This document shows positions 4,725 through 5,119 of a stretch of 5,119 nucleotides of DNA, piece after piece. Source of the DNA: an uncultured Eubacteriales bacterium (lineage in GTDB: Bacteria; Bacillota; Clostridia; Oscillospirales; Oscillospiraceae); contig USIZ01000124.1 of assembly GCA_900554855.1 (NCBI GenBank), positions 1-5,119 of the forward strand, read 5' to 3'. Each line of letters starts with the position of its first letter. Positions within the stretch are counted from its first letter, which is position 1. Made by a program: the position numbers and the translations under genes. The notes beneath the pieces are model-generated. The model had not been told where the DNA came from and ran no database searches. It was given only the letters and a program-made list of their open reading frames with translations.

Positions 4725-5119
4725 TTATTTCTGCTTTTTTCTGCTGGGGCTGCCCAGCACCCGACGGCGCTGGCCCTGTTTCTCCGCCTCCATCCGTTTT
4801 TCGATGATGGGGCGCATGGTATCCCGGACAGCCTCCGCCTGAATGGCCAGTGCATCCCCGATCAGAGGGTTAGAGAGCAAAAATCCGGAGGGTGTGAAGT
4901 GCCATCGTCCCTCGGTGCACTCCGCCCACCCGTAGCTCTCATACTCCCGGAAACGCTCCTCCAGCGGACGGAAATTGAGGTAAAACCGCTCCCGGTACTC
5001 ATTCTCCTCCACGCCCCAGATCGTGCGCATTCTCAGCATCAGGTATTCCTTCCCCATCTCCCGTCGGTTGATGCGGGTCAATTCGTCCAGGATTTTCCCG
5101 TTATAGAGCACGCCCTTCA
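4725..5119 (-). CDS. HemN/HemW-like radical SAM protein (coproporphyrinogen III oxidase family), C-terminal part
   Basis: The frame is open through the right edge, so the start and the radical SAM domain lie outside; 130 full codons are visible. The GTG at 5111 is internal, because the frame continues upstream through Gly and Lys codons. The visible part matches the HemN C-terminal domain: RREMGKEYLMLRMRTIWGVE (from about 20 residues in), YRERFYLNF, then YGWAECTEGRWHFTPSGFLLSN, the domain's winged-helix-like G-x-RxxLTxxGxxLSN pattern. It ends in a basic tail rich in Lys and Arg. HemN oxidises coproporphyrinogen III to protoporphyrinogen IX without oxygen, and HemW relatives carry heme. The two cannot be separated from this end alone. 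It lies 56 bp upstream of spoVAC on the same strand. Confidence 0.7.
   Translation of the reverse strand, partial: KGVLYNGKILDELTRINRREMGKEYLMLRMRTIWGVEENEYRERFYLNFRPLEERFREYESYGWAECTEGRWHFTPSGFLLSNPLIGDALAIQAEAVRDTMRPIIEKRMEAEKQGQRRRVLGSPSRKKQK

Overview
The window looks like the end of a draft or metagenomic contig from an anaerobic, endospore-forming Firmicute, most likely a gut-type Clostridia (Oscillospirales-like). This rests on a group B [FeFe] hydrogenase, a SpoVAC spore membrane protein, a DUF6512-type membrane protein, Clostridia-like MurD and HemN/HemW fragments, strong AGGAGG ribosome-binding sites and a rather GC-rich coding sequence with AT-rich promoters. The assignment is inference from protein resemblance, not from a search.

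Layout. Bases 1-13 are an Illumina adapter end, so the left edge is a library artefact. The reading frame entering from it on the minus strand (1-711) is a chimera. Its N-terminal 169 or so codons are a TAXI-family TRAP-transporter solute-binding lipoprotein, and its last 63 or so genomic codons are an internal piece of the cell-wall enzyme MurD, joined in frame near base 205. A clear promoter (749-777, minus) drives it. Next, also on the minus strand, come a small five-helix membrane protein (825-1334) with a strong terminator at 778-816, and a 477-residue monomeric [FeFe] hydrogenase (1543-2976) with a long perfect hairpin after its stop codon. A divergent intergenic region (2977-3214) separates the hydrogenase from a plus-strand SGNH/GDSL hydrolase (3215-3913).

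Between the hydrolase and the convergent spoVAC gene (4222-4668, minus) lies a non-coding element of about 306 bp (3916-4221) made of at least six perfect hairpins. Its two ends carry the same 31-nt palindrome, and with four more bases on each side they form 16-nt terminal inverted repeats that almost touch the two stop codons. This is the most unusual structure in the window. It could be a MITE/BIME-like interspersed repeat, a structured RNA, or a two-sided transcription-stop module. Upstream of spoVAC is the C-terminal part of a HemN/HemW-type radical SAM protein (4725 to the right edge).

The genes do not form one pathway. They are short housekeeping or anaerobic-metabolism transcription units, several with their own promoter or terminator. 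I see no defence system, CRISPR array, RNA gene, transposase or phage gene.
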